Shown here one piece after another: positions 23,909 through 35,850 of a stretch of 51,402 bases of DNA. Positions within the stretch are counted from its first letter, which is position 1, and every line of letters starts with the position of its first letter. The notes below the pieces were generated by a model. That model had not been told where the DNA came from. It searched no databases and saw only the letters and a list, made by a program, of their open reading frames with translations. The stretch is taken from NCBI GenBank assembly GCA_033557835.1, contig JAWQRO010000168.1, positions 1 through 51,402 on the forward strand. Reading direction: 5' to 3'. This DNA comes from Helochares maculicollis. Lineage: Eukaryota > Arthropoda > Insecta > Coleoptera > Hydrophilidae. Position numbers and translations under genes: made by a program.

Positions 23909-26900
23909 CTATAACAACGAATACATGTTGGAGATGAGAGCGGCTTGCCTCAGATGCAACAGCAAACATTCACAGCTGCGTTCTCCCACATTCATCATTT
24001 TACGAGTACAAAATTCTTTGCTAAAATTTCAGTTTGAGGGGACACTTTCAACCCGTTTACTCTGTCCATACCAAGAGAATAGTGTACCTACTTATGTATT
24101 TACAGAGGTTAGTAGTAAAGAAGCGGACAGACTAAAATTTAGTGGCGCACCTAGCGTGTTACTGATACCTAAGTTATGATGATCTGGCGCCCCTTTGACG
24201 GGGGTGTGCCTAAACGGTTTGGTTTGCGGTAACGCGGAGCTAATTTCTTTGGTTTTTTTACGAGTACTTCGGTACCCCGTTTGGTCGGGTTTGATTGGGA
24301 ATAGTTTGAGGATGGTAACGGGATCTTATTGCTTTCAGACATGTCAGCTACTTAGTTTAAGTCAAAGCAGCACTCTCCGGAATCCTTAAGACGAACCGTC
24401 CTATTGGAACACCAGTTCAATGGGCGTTCAGAAGAATAATTTGATCATTCAGTGGAACATCAAAACGAACAGTCGACCATTACAAAGATCGATGGATCAT
24501 CCTTAGAAGGATTATTTGATCGTTAGAATAATATGGACCATCAGAACCGTCATTTGACCATTAGCACGATCAATAGGCTATTAGAAAAATCCACTGATTT
24601 GTGATCATTTAACCATCAGATGGATCAATCGACCATAAGAGCTATTACTTGGCCATAGAGCATCAGAACGATGCATTTTTTCACGATTAGTTGACCATTA
24701 AAAGGATTAGTAGATCATCAGATCTATCAGTTGATCATCAGACCTATTAGTTGATCATCAGACCTATCATTTGATCATCAGACCTATTAGTTGATCACCA
24801 GACCTATCAGTTGATCATCAGACCTATCAGTTGATCATTACAACGGTCAATAAAGTATCAGAACTAGTATTTTTTCAGAATGATAAATTAACCATTAGAA
24901 CGGCTATTGTCAGAACGATTATTATTCCATCAAAATGTTTGGTAGACTATCATTTGACGATCAATGAACCATCATTTGGTTATCAGAAAACTAGTCCCAA
25001 ACAAAGCAAGGTTCAGGAAGTCTTTCCCGTTTCAAAACTAGTTTTCTTTAAATATCATAAAGCCAACTCGTGTTCGCAGATCGTTGCATTAACGGTTCTT
25101 TAGTTAAAAATTCCAGTACTGCTTCCAGAACTATCGTCTTAAATATTTATTTGAACATGTTAGTAAGAATTTAATTAGCACTTGGATGCTATTAGTCGGT
25201 AAAGTGGTTCGAAGAGGTTTATAAGATGTTAGTAAGAAAATTCAGATGAAGGACAGGACAAGCAAAATGAATGTTAGTCAGATTATGTCAATTCAGATCG
25301 ACTCATTTCAGTCACGTCAGTTTGATTCCGTTCAAACAGGCAACATCCAATCAGGGCAATTCAATTTGGTCTAGTTAGAACACGGCAGTCTGGTCATATT
25401 AGGTCAGGGTAGGCCAGTCAAATTTTATCAGGGTGTCCAGTTCAATTTGATTTGGGTGGTGCAGTCAAATTAGATCAGGGCAACCTAGATAAACTGCACC
25501 AGGTCCAGTAAGGAAGTTGCATATATTTCTACAAGCAGAACTATATCAAATTTATACCTCTAGGACAATTTCCTATTTGTAGAATACACGATATATGTTT
25601 ATATAAATCGGTATCATTATTTTATATTTTATAGAAGAAAAGTCCGGTGGTGGAGTGCGAGTTCCATAGTGCATCTTTGATTAGGTTTGCATGTACTGTT
25701 AGTCGATATATTATAGTTGCTTGATAAACTAATGGCCAGTCATAAAGTCATAAGAACGAATATTTTTAGTTCAATAACTATTTTTAAGTAAGTCCATTAA
25801 CCACTTTAATCGTTATTATAGGATTCTATGCAACTTCCTTGTAATGAAGAACAGTCATATCTTGCCTGGTTTGGTTAGACTCTACCAGGCATGGTCGAGT
25901 CCAGCCAGATTTGCTTAGTTAGCGTTCAGTCAGGTTGTCAGACCAGTTCGACTTACGTTGTACTTTATCAAGTAGGTCAGCTATACCCAGGTAAATGAAT
26001 TAGATTTAGTTAGATGAGCACGGTCCAGGTAGGTCAAATAGATCTACGAAGATATTCTTGAACCAGATAGATCAGATAATAAGTCGGCTAAGTCCAAGTA
26101 TGTCAGATAGATAGAAATAACTCGATTAGATTCGGGCAAATCAGGTAGGTCACTAGGTAAGTTGATTAGGTCGAGGTAATTGAGCTAGATCCAGGTTGAG
26201 CAGATGGTCAGTCAGTTAAGTTAAGGTAAGTCAGTTAGATCCATGGACAAACTGGGTGAATTAATACGTAGATAGGTCGAGCAGGTAAGCTCAGAGTGGG
26301 TAAAGTAAGGTGAAAAAAACCTAAAGGAATTCTCTCATAAACACGCAAAATCTCGCTGTCAAATTAGCAAAAAAAGATTGTATACATACTTTGGTAAATT
26401 GCCACTCTCGGAACTATCGAGTGCTTCTCGTTCGTCTTTGACGAAATTCCCATTTCTAGGAAATAATAATTAAATAAAAATTTGCCACTCTCTCTTAAAA
26501 TACTTATATACTAAGTTGAACCCCGTTACCTACAAAGCGCTCGGTTAGGTCAATCGATGATGCGTTGCGGAAGAAATCCTTCAAATCAGCTGCACTCTAA
26601 AAGATGGCCTTGTTACACTATGTCATTCGAAGGTCCCAGATGACAAAATCCATTGATTGACTTCTATAGTGATGTTATGGCTTCAAAAACTTGCACTTTA
26701 TTTTTGACTGGCGTGGCAAGATTGTTTTCAATCGATAAGACATTTTTAGCACATTACTGCTCAGTTGTTAATTATGATAGGATGTTCAAAACCAACACCA
26801 ATCATTTTAAATTTCCTGCTCTATCACATCTTATGAGTTTCTAGTACAACTTTTAGGACACAGTGCTTGTATAGTCAAGTATACGGTAAGCAAAATTGAC

Positions 26901-29900
26901 TTCTAATGTACAATTTAATATAGTGGAGGGATGGCCATGGCTGCATCAAAGTCTTTGCAGTCTAAAGTTGGACTATATAATTAGAAGAACCCAGTTGCCA
27001 AACTTGCCGTGATTGCCTTCATTATAATTTTTATGGCTTCAAAGGCGCTCATCTTATTTTTTAACTGGTATAGCAAGACTTCTTTCAATCAATGAAATGA
27101 CAGCTATTTTCAGCATATTGCAGCTTAGTCACTTATTATGATGACATTCAAATCAAGGCCAATTATTTTAACTGTCCGACCTCTATGACACCTCAAGAGT
27201 CCCCCAAACGACTTTCAGGTCACTGTGCTTGTATAGTCAAGTGTAGGGTAAAGGTGCAACATTTTAAAACAGAATTTAATACTAGTAAGGAGATTTCAAT
27301 GACAAAATCAGTTGATTCACTTCTTTACTGTCGTTATGGTTTTAACAATACTCCTCTTATTTTTGACTGACGCAGCAAAACTCCGTTAACTTGATAGAGC
27401 GATGGAATACTTGGCTCAAACCAGCATCAATCAGTTTAAATTTCGTTGCTCAACCACAGATCAATAATCAGGAGTTTATGGTACATGTGCAGAGTTGAAT
27501 TCTGACAAATACAATTGATAGGTATGACCATGATTTTTCTTCCGACGGTATGAAATAATAAAAATCATCGAATCATAGATATCAGCTGGAATTGTCATCT
27601 GGAATGCAAACCTAGTAGTATAAGACCGCCATTAAAGCAGGCTTTGAAAATTGCTTCTGAACGCACCATCGTTGAACCAAAATGTGGCAAAATTTCGACC
27701 TCTATGTTAATGTAAAATTAGATACTATTAATAGAATAGACATTGTTTTACTACATACATTATTTAAGAATGGATACTCTTTTGGAATAGATACCCTTAA
27801 GGTAAGCTCTTTTAGAATAGATACCCTTAAGATAGGTTCTGTTAGAATAGATAACCTTAAGATAGACTCTTTTAAAATAGATACCCTTAAGTTAGACTCT
27901 TTTCGAATAGACACCCATTTAGAATAGTCATCCTTTTAGAGTAGACACTTTTTAATAAACACTCTTTTGAAATGGTCTCCATTTTAGAATACTCTCTTAG
28001 TATAAACACTCTTTTAAAGTAGACACTATTAGAATAAACACTCTTTTAGAATAGACTATCTTCTATAATACTCTTTTTAGAATATACTCCTTTTACAATT
28101 GACTCTATTTTATGATAAACACTCGTTTAGTATAGACGTTCTAGTATAATAGACACTCTTTAAGAATAGACATATTTGACTTGCAAGGATAAATATTAAT
28201 ATAAAAATAATTGTAAAAGTTAGCTAGATTAATAGATAACAGCAGCCCTCACAGGAGGTGCTTTTGTAATAATTATGGAAATATGTTGCACTAATAATAG
28301 TATATGCTATAATAATAACAACAGTATAGCAAGTAACAATAGTATTAGGGTAAGAAGAAGAAGAAGAAGAAGTGGTTTATCGGTATACCCAAGGACTTTT
28401 GCTGTTTCTATAAACAACTATAGGGCATAAGCAGCCCCTGACCAGTCAATTAGAAGCTAAGATCTAATGAAGGTGTGAGGTTAGAGGGTGGATTATCGGT
28501 GACAATAAGAAAAATTTTCAACAAACCTGAAACGACCGGTCGGATGGTGGATCGGGCCAGCAAAGCGTCGTGTCGCTTGAGGAGCAAGATAAGCTGCCAG
28601 TGGAGGGATGGCTTTGTTGTTATTGCTGGGATTGTTGGCGAATTTAACTGTGATAGGCTCGGTGGATCCTTTTGGAATTGTTCCGTTTAGTTCCTGTATT
28701 GCTCGTTCCGCTTCCAAACGCTGATCGAACCTGATGAATCCAACTCCTTTTGATAGGCCTAGTAAATTAAATCATCTGTCTATTTTCGCAGTCCATTTTG
28801 TTTTATATATTGGAAAAGGATTTATACAGTCAGAGGGAAGCTGTTTCCTTTTGTTTTAAATTTTACTTTAATTTTGGTTCTCTTGGCAAAGTAAGTCAAA
28901 ACATAAATTTTTAAACAATAGAAAAAATGGTGCTTCTGTGAATGGAATGCCACTGACTTTAGCTCTATGGATATTCATTACATTATAGACGAATGGGTAA
29001 TGTGGAATTAGAATCGATAAACAAAAGTTACTTCCTATGAATTTGGAATTTATTGGAAAAATCAAATAGGCTCGAGTCGGCCTGAAAACAGCTTCCCTCC
29101 CGAAAACGTGTTGGTGTTCTTGTACGTCCGTGTCTTTGATGATAATTGGTGTTACGTGAATTAGTATATAATGTAAATGTGTACTAAGATTGCTCTGCTT
29201 TGTATATATAACACAAATCAACGCAAACAAAATCAAAAAGACCAGCAAAAATATTCAACATGCCACGATGCACAAAAACATATATATATAATAATATAAA
29301 TAAAAGCTAGTGTTAAACAAATAAACAAAACAAAATAACCAACTGAACTTAATTTAGAGTAGATTTCGTCATTTGAAATGGGGGATGGGGTGCATTTATT
29401 TATTTAAAATTTATCAAACCAATCTTACTATTCTTTGATACTGAATTTACTGTCTTATAAGGACTTTATTCTCTTTAGACTAATTTTAAAAAGGTCTTGC
29501 TTTACTTAATTTATTTATTACTTGAATTACTTCTCAACACGGCCTAAACAGAACAACCAAATAGTGGGCTTGGTGATGTAGGTGTTAAGTAGGGTGTATG
29601 GTAGAGAGGATAGTACGTACCAGGCAAATTCTCTCCGGCCCCCGTGACAAATTGACGTACTAGGGAAGAGAAGAAAAACTCAAAATATAGGTAACAGTAA
29701 GACAAATTTAATAATAATAATCATTAAAGCTAATAATAATTAACAGTAACTCTGAATGATAATTAAAATTAATAATCGAAAAATTATAGCAACTACAATC
29801 AATAAAAATAACAAAATAAAATCAAATTAATTTACTGATTATAAAATAATCAATAAACTGCTAGTATGTTGATGTAGTTTGTATGTATGTTACTGTTACT

Positions 29901-32900
29901 GTGAAATGTGGTATCACCCACACTAACATCGAGTACCCGTGGACGTGTACCGCTTCTGGTCGAAACCAAAAATTTATCAATTTCTTACTTTGTTCTCTTT
30001 CTCACTTTCGCTATTTCCAAATTGACACTTCATAATTCTAGTACTTTTATGAATAGTTGTAATTATTTAAATTTCACCTTTTTGAATGATCAATCTTTGA
30101 ATGTAATTTCTTTTAATTGTTCAAGGCTTTCAATCTTGAACTTGCCATTTCAAAATACAATAGAACTCTGGCTATTTACATTTTAGTAAGTTTTACAGTA
30201 ATATTTTTGTCCTTAGTTCAAGTTCAAATGCAGTCCCTACGAATGCGAAATTTACTCACTTGGTAACGAAAAATAATATGAACTGTGAACTAAAAGAAAA
30301 GAACTGTAAAACTCTTGCTGCCAAGCAGTCAAAATACCGTAAAGCCCCATACGGCCTGGCCGAACAGTTAACCATTCTTAGCATCGACCCGATCATACAG
30401 GGCTCTACCGTGATTTCAATATTTATACAAAAAATCCGCTCTAAATAGCTACAAGTGCAAAAACAATGGACTTTTTCACTTTGCGTAAGAGGGGGGGGGG
30501 CACCGTTTCTGAAAATAATCTTTAAGTTATGTATGCGTGTTGTAATGTTTATTATACTGTACCTTAGTTAGCAATTGTTTTATTTAGTTTAAGTAAGTCT
30601 TCTTTTGTTTTCTTCTGGTTCCCTAAAGTACATAATGCAGAAAATAATAATAATAACAAGAATAGAGAGCAAATAAAAAACAGCAGTGCACCTAAAAAAA
30701 ATAATCAGTTATATATGCATGGTATTCTTGTATTGATTTTTTAATTTTGAAAGTGATTAGCCATCAATTATAACCGTTTGGAAGTTGCCTTGGGTCTGGT
30801 TTGTGAAGCCCCTCCACTTTTGCGCCCTTTTTCTGAATTGCTCTTATTTAATTTTGAGGAATTGGCTAATTTCACTGATATTTACTGCATGATTTCTATT
30901 GATTTCTAATGGTTTGTTGGGATGAGCACGATAAGCTCATACGAGATTAAGATATGAAACAAGTCTTGCTCTTGTGGCTTCATTTTCACCTTGAGTTCTC
31001 ATCTTCATCTCGATTCCGCATCATTCTGTATATCTTTAATCGCCTCATCTAACTGTTGTCTTCTCATTTGAATCTTGTTTTCTTGTCTACAAAGTGTTTC
31101 CTCAACTGAATCTGGTTTCTTATCTGAATACTGTTCCCTCTTCTAAAGCTTGTATTTCAATTGAATATTGTTTCTCGTTTGAATCTGGTTTCCTCTTCTA
31201 AATCTTGTTTCCTCATTGGAAGCTCATCTGCATTTTGCTTCTTGTCTGACTCTTGTTTCCTAGTCTATCTGTTGTTTGTTAATTTGAATCTGATTACTTA
31301 TCTGAATATTGTTTCCTCTTCGAAATCTTCTTTCCTCATTGGAAAATCACCAGAATTTTGTTTCCTCTTCGCAATCTTCTTTCCTCATTGGAACATCACC
31401 TGAATTTTGTTTCCTCTTCGAAATCTTCTTTCCTCATTGGAACATCACCTAAATTTTGTTTCCTCTTTGAAATTTTCTTTCTTAATTGGAACCTCATCTG
31501 AATTTTGTTTCCTCTTCGAAATCTTCTTTCTTTATTGGAACCTCGTCTGAATTTTGTTTCCTCTTCGAAAACTTCTTTCTTCATTGGAACCTCATCTCAA
31601 TTTTGTTTCTTATTCGAATCTTGTGTCTAACCTGAATCTTGTTTCTTGTTGGAATCTAATGTCTCACCTGAATCTTGTTTCTTGATTTCTATTCTATCTG
31701 TTCGTCTTCATTTCCTTCTCAATCAAATAAGATCTTCATATAGATTAGCTTTATTATATGCTTCTTCTGAATTAATTGCATCGGAAGCAATTTCTTCTGG
31801 GTTAACTAGTTGATCTTTAGCTCGCTCTGAACCCTTTAATAATCTCTCTATTGACCTACTTCTCACCAACATTTTTTCAGGCAAACTCTAGTTATTAAGT
31901 AACTGACAAAGGTATGTATGATTTAGAGTTTCTTATTCATGTATCCACCGCTGCAGGATAATGCCTGGTTGACCAAAAGGCTTCTACTTATACATATTTA
32001 AAATCCAGAGTTCCCACTGAGTAGTAAATAGTTTTAGTTAATACTAAGAGCTTCTTTAACTTCAAATTTTTGTTTACTAATTTTATCTCCCGACTGTTTT
32101 CTGTTTCAATGCCAACACATGTCTTATTGTCATATAGTCTAACATTAGTTTATCGTAATTTCTTCTAACAACTGCTTCAGCTTCATAAATGTTCCGTCTG
32201 TCTGCAAAACTGCATATATTTGGCATAGAAAAACAATTTCGTTTTGAACAGATCTGCATCTTTTTAGAAATATCCATCTTTTGGTTTTGGCAAATCTACT
32301 CTTCTCCTTTTAGCCAAAACAATACATCTTATTTTGAACAAATCTCCTCTTCTCCTTTTGGTTAAAAGTGGAACTCTTCCTTTAGTCAAATCTCCACCCC
32401 TCCTTCTGAGCAAATTTCCACCTGTTCTGTTCCGCAAATATCGATTTCGTCTTCAGGACAAATCTTCGTTGCTTAGAGAAATTTTCAAGGCTTGGACATA
32501 TCTTCATCGTCTGGATAAATCTTCATTGTTTGGACAAATTTTCATGGTTTGGACAAATCTTCATGGTTTGCACAAATCTTCATGGTTTGCACAAATCTTC
32601 ATGGTTTGGACAAATCTTCATGGTTTGGACAAATTTTCATGGTTTGGACAAATCTTCATGGTTTAGACAAATCTTCATGGTTTGAACAAATCATCATGTT
32701 TTGGACAAATCTTCACGGTTTGGATAAATCTTCATCGTTTGGACAAATCTTCATCGTTTGGACAAATCTTCACGGTTTGGACAAATCTTCATGCCTCGGG
32801 TAAATCTCCACCACTTCGGTTGCACAAATGTTCGTATCGTGAACAAATCGTCATCTCGTATCGAGAACAAATCGTCATCTCGTGTTTGCAACAAATCTCT

Positions 32901-34628
32901 TCTTTTAGTTAAGGCGTTCATCTTTCTTCCCCTCACAGATTTTTGGGCACCCCCCCTTCTAATAGGGAAGAGCGACTTCCAAGCGAAGCTTGCCTTAGGT
33001 TTTGTCTGTTGACTAATGAACAGAAAAATCGGTGATCAATGAGGGGTCCCCAGTATACCAATGTTATAATTGAGGGCTAATTGGTTAGAGTGAATATGTA
33101 TTATTATTATTTCTTTACTTTTGAAATTCTTCGTGATTAATTGGCAATCAATTGGAGCTTTGAAAACCGTGAGCATTTTTTAATCTCGGAACTCTTTCAA
33201 TCGCCTCTTTAGTAAATTTTCAATTTTTAAAGTTTTTCGTTTCGAGTTTAGAAAGAATCTGTAGAATTTGAGGACATTTTTGAGTTTCTTTTGGGATTTT
33301 GAGAGATTTTGCGTTGTGAATTTAGAAAACATTTTGAATTTGCGAGACATTTTTGAGTTTTAAATTCCGAAACTCTCAATATTTGCGCAATTAATTTTGG
33401 AAATCTAAGTATTGACTAATAAGGTATTGAAGAGATAAGTACTGAAGTTTGCACTTAATTTTGAAGGCATCCCCTCTGAATTTCGATAGTTTTTAACATT
33501 GTTCAAAATTCCTAACTTTTTTCGACAACTTATAATCATTTCTTCAACCCACTTTAGGTACGGCTCGCTTTAATGCGTTTTTTATCATTATAATCGCTTG
33601 TGCACTGTCATTTCATTTTCAGGTAGTAACTTGGGTGAAAAGTCCATTGTAAAACGTAAATTTTTAGTTTCGTCATTCTAGCGTCATAGGCAATTACTCT
33701 ACCAAGTATCTATCAAGTCATAAACATTTAAAAATCGAGAAAATAGTGCAGGTCCACAAGCCTCGTCGTTTACAATATTTTCTGCTTAAAATTTAAAAAG
33801 CCGGGCAACAATAAAAGTTTTGTTGCGTTACGCCATCAAGCCGCTTCCAGACGAGGGATTTGAGCGATAATTCGTCATTACGAAGTGAAATTAGCTACTG
33901 AACAAATAATACAAAGGTCCACTGAGCCAGTGCTCCTTGAACATCTCAACTCAAAATCGCCCCCATAACGTCTGAAACCGGCCTTAAATATCACAATAAA
34001 GGATTAAAGATCAAACTCTTACCGGTTATGTTATCGCAGAGTATCCGTGAGGTAATTATTCTACCATAAGGGCTGAACAGGGCTTCCAAGTCTTGTTGGG
34101 TCATATTCTTCGGTAAGCCGGAAACGTACAAATTAGCACCTTTGATGGCTTCTGAACTGGGTCTAGCGTATGACACCTGAAAATAAAATTATCATCGATA
34201 CAAAGACTCCTCAGGTGTTATGGTCAATAAACGCATCGAAAATTTTGTAATAGGAAAGCGAAAACTAAAAGACATCTCGTGTGGAGGGGCTCTGAGATCC
34301 GTGCTACGTCTTAAAACCGCGCTCTTGGTCCGGCGCCAAAAAATTCAGGTCAGGCCCCTGAGGTTAATCGAATAGATTCCACACCAATTAATCTTGCTCG
34401 TGCATCCTAACATTTTTCAGATGCCCAAACAGACCCGAAAAGGCAAAACAAAAGCAACAACGGCAAAATAATCGACTGTACTCACCTTTATAGTTTTGTT
34501 CTGTAGTCGCAGTCCATTTAGCGTAGTTATGGCTTTCTCTGCGTCTTCTGGTCGGTGATAGTTCACAAATCCATAACCCAAACTTTGCCCTGCAACCAAG
34601 GGACTACTCAAAACTCCATTCGGCAATG
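23584..34628 (-). CDS. fne/Rbp9: ELAV/Hu-family RNA-binding protein (fne/Rbp9/elav group), 3' exons
   Basis: Three-RRM RNA-binding protein that controls splicing, poly(A) choice and mRNA stability, in insects mostly in neurons. Exons seen are 34628-34486, 34176-34023, 29659-29621 (optional), 28758-28527 and 23908-23584; all phases agree. They encode the second half of RRM1 (GQSLGYGFVNYHRPEDAEKA), RRM2 (GANLYVSGLPKNMTQQDLEA to LSKGVGFIRFDQR), a hinge with AYLAPQATRRF and YSPLAGDLLANSMLP, and RRM3 (GWCIFVYNLAPETEENVLWQ to NRVLQVSFKTNK). The RRM1 first half, with its RNP2 motif, and the start codon were not found and should lie to the right. Resemblance is greatest to fne/Rbp9, but orthology within the group is not settled. 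Confidence 0.95.
24420..24990. repeat. 20-bp minisatellite
   Basis: The clean core at about 24700-24840 has head-to-tail copies of ttgatcatcagacctattag. Either side holds diverged copies with 'gatcatt-agaac'. Adjacent units vary slightly and there is no repeat-plus-unique-spacer structure. Confidence 0.88.
25290..26300. repeat. Highly degenerate GGTCAG-type repeat
   Basis: Recurrent phrases such as 'caattcagtcaggtcag', 'aggtaggtcagatagatc' and 'taggtcaggtaggtcag' with no fixed period. It looks like an ancient minisatellite. Confidence 0.5.
26640..27480. repeat. Diverged tandem repeat of about 300-350 bp
   Basis: Similar blocks starting near 26679 (atggcttcaaaaacttgcac), 27032 (atggcttcaaaggcgctcat) and 27336 (atggttttaacaatactcct) continue with matching wording, for example cagtgcttgtatagtcaagt in the first two. 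The copies differ greatly, so the duplication is old. I do not recognise the unit. Confidence 0.6.
27770..28175. repeat. 30-bp minisatellite
   Basis: Units like agaatagatacccttaagat followed by aggctctttt, at least five clear copies to about 27920, then shorter decayed 'tagaatagacactcttt' units. Because 30 is a multiple of 3, one frame stays open as a 10-residue repeat (SFRIDTLKI-), but nothing suggests it is translated. Confidence 0.85.
28527..28758 (-). CDS. fne/Rbp9: ELAV-family exon: end of RRM2 and hinge
   Basis: Acceptor tttactag, donor gtttgt. It begins (G)LSKGVGFIRFDQRLEAERA, which contains RNP1 of RRM2, continues with ELNGTIPKGSTEPITVKFAN and the hinge APQATRRFAGPIHHPTGRF. It ends with two bases of an Arg codon completed by the last exon. 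Phase is 1 in and 2 out. Confidence 0.95.
28759..29620 (-). other. ELAV-family intron, no feature recognised
   Basis: AT-rich; a minus ORF at 28868-29248 has no family resemblance. Confidence 0.55.
29621..29659 (-). CDS. fne/Rbp9: 39-nt cassette microexon inserting 13 residues in RRM2
   Basis: A 39-nt block flanked by a strong acceptor (tttttcttctcttccctag) and a donor (gtacgt). Phase is 1 on both sides, so inclusion or skipping keeps the frame. Included, it reads DNIT-VRQFVTGAGENLP-GLSKG; skipped, DNITGLSKG. I recall closely similar inserts in ELAV-like proteins of other insects, which supports a real exon rather than a chance ORF. It is shorter than any ORF caller would report. Confidence 0.88.
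31040..31700. repeat. About 49-bp minisatellite
   Basis: Unit: ttcctcattggaacatcacc, then tgaattttgtttcctcttcg and aaatcttct. Six to seven good copies lie at about 31180-31600, with diverged ones either side. The minus ORF here is a by-product. Confidence 0.85.
32330..32830. repeat. 19-bp minisatellite
   Basis: About fifteen clean copies of ggtttggacaaatcttcat from about 32508 to 32800, with decayed 'aaatctccacc' copies either side. Since 19 is not a multiple of 3, all three + frames give the same 19-residue repeat, which is why overlapping ORFs appear. Not coding. Confidence 0.9.
34023..34176 (-). CDS. fne/Rbp9: ELAV-family exon: end of RRM1 and first half of RRM2
   Basis: Acceptor attttcag, donor gtaaga. 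It begins VSYARPSSEAIKGANLYVSG and runs to TSRILCDNIT(G). It contains the RRM1-RRM2 linker and RNP2 of RRM2 (LYVSGL). Length 154 nt, leaving phase 1. Confidence 0.95.
34486..34628 (-). CDS. fne/Rbp9: ELAV-family exon: second half of RRM1, with tandem acceptors
   Basis: It encodes GQSLGYGFVNYHRPEDAEKA, which holds RNP1 of RRM1, to NKTIK and ends at donor gtgagt. Two acceptors 39 nt apart share a phase. Using ctattaccag gives a start at 34628 and adds 13 residues, LPNGVLSSPLVA plus a split first codon. Using cttggttgcag gives a start at 34589 and the standard Hu-type junction to GQSLGYG. The upstream exon is not visible, so the split codon is inferred. Confidence 0.9.
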
Positions 34629-35850
34629 CTGGTAATAGAAATTATAAAACACCAAGAATTAAAACCCCAAAAAATAAGAAAAAAACTAGCAAAACAAAAA
34701 TTGCCAAATTGTTTAAAGAAATTGCAACAAAAATTTCTAACTGAAAATTCTAACAACATGATTTTCGTGACTTTCCTTGATTTTTCAAAGTTTTGCTCAG
34801 AACAACTCAAACTACCGCCACGATTCTCACCGATTGCTCATAAAATCCTTCTGACTTTTCTTGTAACTTGTTCTATTTTCACTCTTATTTTACATATTCG
34901 CGATCACGATACACTTACGTTAAGAATATTGCAACAATGTCTTGTACTTAGGATTAGATTAGGAACGAGAGCAAGCAATTTAATTTTTTTTTTAATTCCT
35001 ATCTAAACCTTATCGTTTTAATTTTGGAAAAATCTCAGCTCGTGAGCTCAAATTTAGAATTTTGGAAATCGTGACTTTCGAAAGCCTTGCGGAATTAAAC
35101 TGGTATTTAACGAATGAAGCCTCGTTTTAGAAAATCATCAGTTGTCTAAAAATCATATACAAGAACCTAAAACTAATAAAAATGAACAGACAGAACAAAC
35201 AAAAAACTAAAATAATATTGAAATAAAATTCGAAATTGAAAAAAATCAAAACAAAATACATTTGGCTGAGCTCGGAGTTCTTTGATCCCTCGTCACCCTC
35301 CAAGTCGATCGGTCGGGAGAGTTTTATCGCAAATGAACCTAAAACGGACGAAGGGTTCACAGGGCGCGTATAATTAAGAGCAACAGTAGGCTCGGCTTAA
35401 ACCAACCTATTAACTAGGGAGGGAGCGTAAAAACCCTTCCGCGTTTTTTGCGCCAGCTAAAAATAATTTGATTAATTATTAGTGCATCTAGAGTACCTTG
35501 TTATTTCTGTTTATCGTTATGACACCGGGCGTCGCCCTCGCGACCCATGAGAGTTTCCCCTCGCCAAAATCCCCAGCGACGCCTGATGTTTCTCCTTTCG
35601 ACCGACCCCCTCGAGAGTCGCTTTTTACGAACCCTGGGAATACTACTTTCCTTCGAACTAGACGTTGCCCGTATGGATCAATTTATTTCACAACCGAATT
35701 CAATGGGTCTTGACGATCATTTCCCAGTTGACTCCCAGGATTTAGTTTACCTTCCGTGAATCCAGTTTGCACTAGGGAAACCTCTTCAAGATTTCAAGCT
35801 CAAGAATGGCTTTGCAAGATTTAGTGTCGCCTTGCAGGATCCTGCTTTGA
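34629..35850. other. ELAV-family intron, no feature recognised
   Basis: AT-rich, with a somewhat GC-richer block at about 35520-35760. I searched for the first half of RRM1 here (IGEVESCKLIRDK-like) and did not find it. Confidence 0.5.

Larger units (their letters stand above)
23909..28526 (-). other. fne/Rbp9: ELAV-family intron rich in old tandem repeats
   Basis: 4.6 kb with at least four repeat fields (listed separately). Some insect relatives have a small cassette exon in the hinge; I looked for one and could not identify it here. Confidence 0.7.
29660..34022 (-). other. fne/Rbp9: ELAV-family intron with two minisatellite fields
   Basis: 4.4 kb between the microexon and the RRM1/RRM2 exon. 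Outside the two minisatellites I see only AT-rich DNA and a G10 run near 30490. Confidence 0.6.

Noticed and set aside
24700..24840. CRISPR-like appearance of short regular repeats
   Set aside because: There are no unique spacers: copies are head to tail, and the genome is eukaryotic.
30490..30500. Run of about ten G
   Set aside because: An isolated homopolymer with no second run to form a quadruplex.
32334..32936. Overlapping ORFs with a W-T-N-L-H-G-L-D-K type repeat
   Set aside because: A 19-bp unit read in any of three frames gives the same peptide repeat; not evidence of a protein.
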